NCBI RefSeq assembly: GCF_027594785.1 | Contig: NZ_CP075584.1 | Location: 372,001-436,000 of the forward strand | Source of the DNA: Cryobacterium breve | Lineage (GTDB): Bacteria > Actinomycetota > Actinomycetes > Actinomycetales > Microbacteriaceae | Length of the DNA stretch: 64,000 nt | Reading direction: 5' to 3' | Translations under genes and position numbers: made by a program | Part shown: piece after piece, positions 62,951-64,000 of the stretch | How positions within the stretch are numbered: position 1 is the stretch's first letter | Layout: every line of letters begins with the position of its first letter | The notes under the pieces: generated by a model | What the model was told of the DNA's origin: nothing | Databases searched by the model: none | The model's input: only the letters and a program-made list of their open reading frames with translations

Positions 62951-64000
62951 ATGCGCCGCCTCCTGAAGAGCCTCGGCCTGGCCATGGTCACGGCGCTGGT
63001 GCTGGCCGGCTGCACGGTTACGCAGCCGAACGAGCAGGACGGCCTGCCCAACGACGCCACGACTCTTCGGGTCCTTGCGGGCAGCGAGGTCAAGGACATG
63101 GCTCCCATCCTGGAGTCTGCGGCAGCCGACCTGGGAATCCGGGTCGTCTTCGACTACACCGGTACCCTCGCCGGAACGGAACTCGTGGCATCCGGTCGTG
63201 CCACCGGTCGTTATGACGCGACGTGGTTCCCGAACAACCGGTACCTGTCGCTGCTTCCCGGTGCCGCCCGGGCCGTGTCCTCGAGTGTCAAGATCATGAG
63301 CTCACCGGTCGTCCTCGGACTCCGGCCGGCGGTGGCGGCCCGGCTGGGCTGGGACACCGCCCCGCCGACCTGGGCTGACCTCGCCGCCGCAGCCGCCGAC
63401 GGCAAGTTCACCTACGGCATGACCAATCCCGCGGCCTCGAATTCCGGGTTCAGCGCCCTGGTCGCCGTCGCAACGGCCCTGTCCGGCACCGGGACCGCGC
63501 TCACGGATGCGGACGTCACGGCGGTCAGTCCTGTACTGACCCGGTTCTTCGCCGGGCAGAAACTGACTGCCGGGTCCTCCGGCTTCCTCGCCGACAAGTT
63601 CGTCGCGGACCCCACCCTCGTCGACGGCGTCATCAACTACGAGTCCGTGCTCCTCGGCCTCGACACCAAGGGCGCACCGCTCAGTATCATCCGGCCGACC
63701 GACGGAGTCGTCACGAGCGACTATCCGCTCACCCTGCTGGCTTCGGCCGACGCCGGCAAGCGCCCGCTCTTCGACAGCCTCACTGCCTGGTTGACCACGG
63801 ACGCCGTCCAGAAGAGGATCGTGGCGGAGACCCATCGTCGCCCGGGCGTTCCCGGGATCGACACCGGGTCGGCCTTCCCTGCCGGAATCCTTTTCGAGAC
63901 GCCATTCCCGAACACCCTCGACGTCGCAAACACCCTGATCCAGACCTACCTCGACACGGTGCGTGCGCCCGCACAGACGCTCTTCGTGCTCGACACCTCC
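62951..64000 (+). CDS. Lipoprotein: solute-binding domain leading into a VWA domain, cut by window edge
   Basis: 350 codons are visible. A lipoprotein signal (AMVTALVLAGC) is followed by a type-II binding-protein-like domain: TTLRVLAGSEVKDMAPILESAAADLGI, VVFDYTGTLAGTELVASG, TYGMTNPAASNSGFSALVAVA and VINYESVLLGLDT. At the edge, PAQTLFVLDTS is the start of a VWA fold (a DxSxS metal site would follow). The family thus seems to join ligand binding to a metal-dependent protein-interaction domain outside the cell. Its ATG overlaps nothing and lies 2 bases from telA. Confidence 0.8.
   Translation, partial: MRRLLKSLGLAMVTALVLAGCTVTQPNEQDGLPNDATTLRVLAGSEVKDMAPILESAAADLGIRVVFDYTGTLAGTELVASGRATGRYDATWFPNNRYLSLLPGAARAVSSSVKIMSSPVVLGLRPAVAARLGWDTAPPTWADLAAAAADGKFTYGMTNPAASNSGFSALVAVATALSGTGTALTDADVTAVSPVLTRFFAGQKLTAGSSGFLADKFVADPTLVDGVINYESVLLGLDTKGAPLSIIRPTDGVVTSDYPLTLLASADAGKRPLFDSLTAWLTTDAVQKRIVAETHRRPGVPGIDTGSAFPAGILFETPFPNTLDVANTLIQTYLDTVRAPAQTLFVLDTS

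Overview
The window is chromosomal DNA of a high-GC actinobacterium. The gene content (actinobacterial QcrCAB/CtaCDEF respiratory chain, GlnA1/GlnA2/GlnE, MurT/GatD-like pair, DUF4191, DUF3043 and DUF7455 proteins, HrdB-type sigma factor) fits Actinomycetes and most resembles Microbacteriaceae; the family assignment is inference. I see no rRNA, tRNA, CRISPR array, insertion sequence, prophage or plasmid gene. Apart from one 486-base gap the window is densely coding.

Layout: panB (partial, left edge); glnA2-glnE; an exopolysaccharide block (membrane GT2 synthase, small membrane protein, membrane-anchored GH26 hydrolase, UDP-glucose dehydrogenase); glnA1 with a GlnR-like operator; RDD and DUF4191 membrane proteins; lipoate genes lipB-lipA; a membrane pseudokinase; E2 and E3 subunits of a 2-oxoacid dehydrogenase; pepA; a PAC2 protein; an MFS carrier; the principal sigma factor; a MurT/GatD-like pair; a membrane cluster (cardiolipin synthase, AI-2E transporter, SHOCT protein, SLC13 permease); a DHA2 exporter divergent from an AraC regulator; topoisomerase IV parE and parC separated by two SDR genes; a phosphodiesterase-like protein, DUF3043 and an M20 peptidase; erpA; ctaC-ctaD-ctaF, rlmA, qcrB-qcrA-qcrC-ctaE; trpD; glycerol use (glpF-glpK divergent from PTS-type dhaK-dhaL-dhaM); and at the right edge a TelA operon with two solute-binding-like proteins, the second running into a VWA domain cut by the window end.

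The most striking feature is a sequence signature. Sixteen otherwise normal genes, many housekeeping, carry frameshifts. Twenty of these are one-base insertions inside the tetranucleotide AGCT (read as AGGCT, AGCCT or once AAGCT). Removing the extra base restores full-length family-typical proteins every time. I read this as a systematic consensus error, perhaps caused by a modified AGCT site in this organism, and not as gene decay. Coordinates for these genes span the whole restored gene.

The best biological leads are: (1) a MurT/GatD pair in which GatD lacks the catalytic Cys and MurT lacks its zinc-ribbon cysteines, which may be a repurposed ligase acting on the D-Glu alpha-carboxyl in a type-B peptidoglycan organism; (2) the TelA plus solute-binding plus VWA operon with no ABC transporter; (3) a compact synthase/UGD/GH26 polymer locus.
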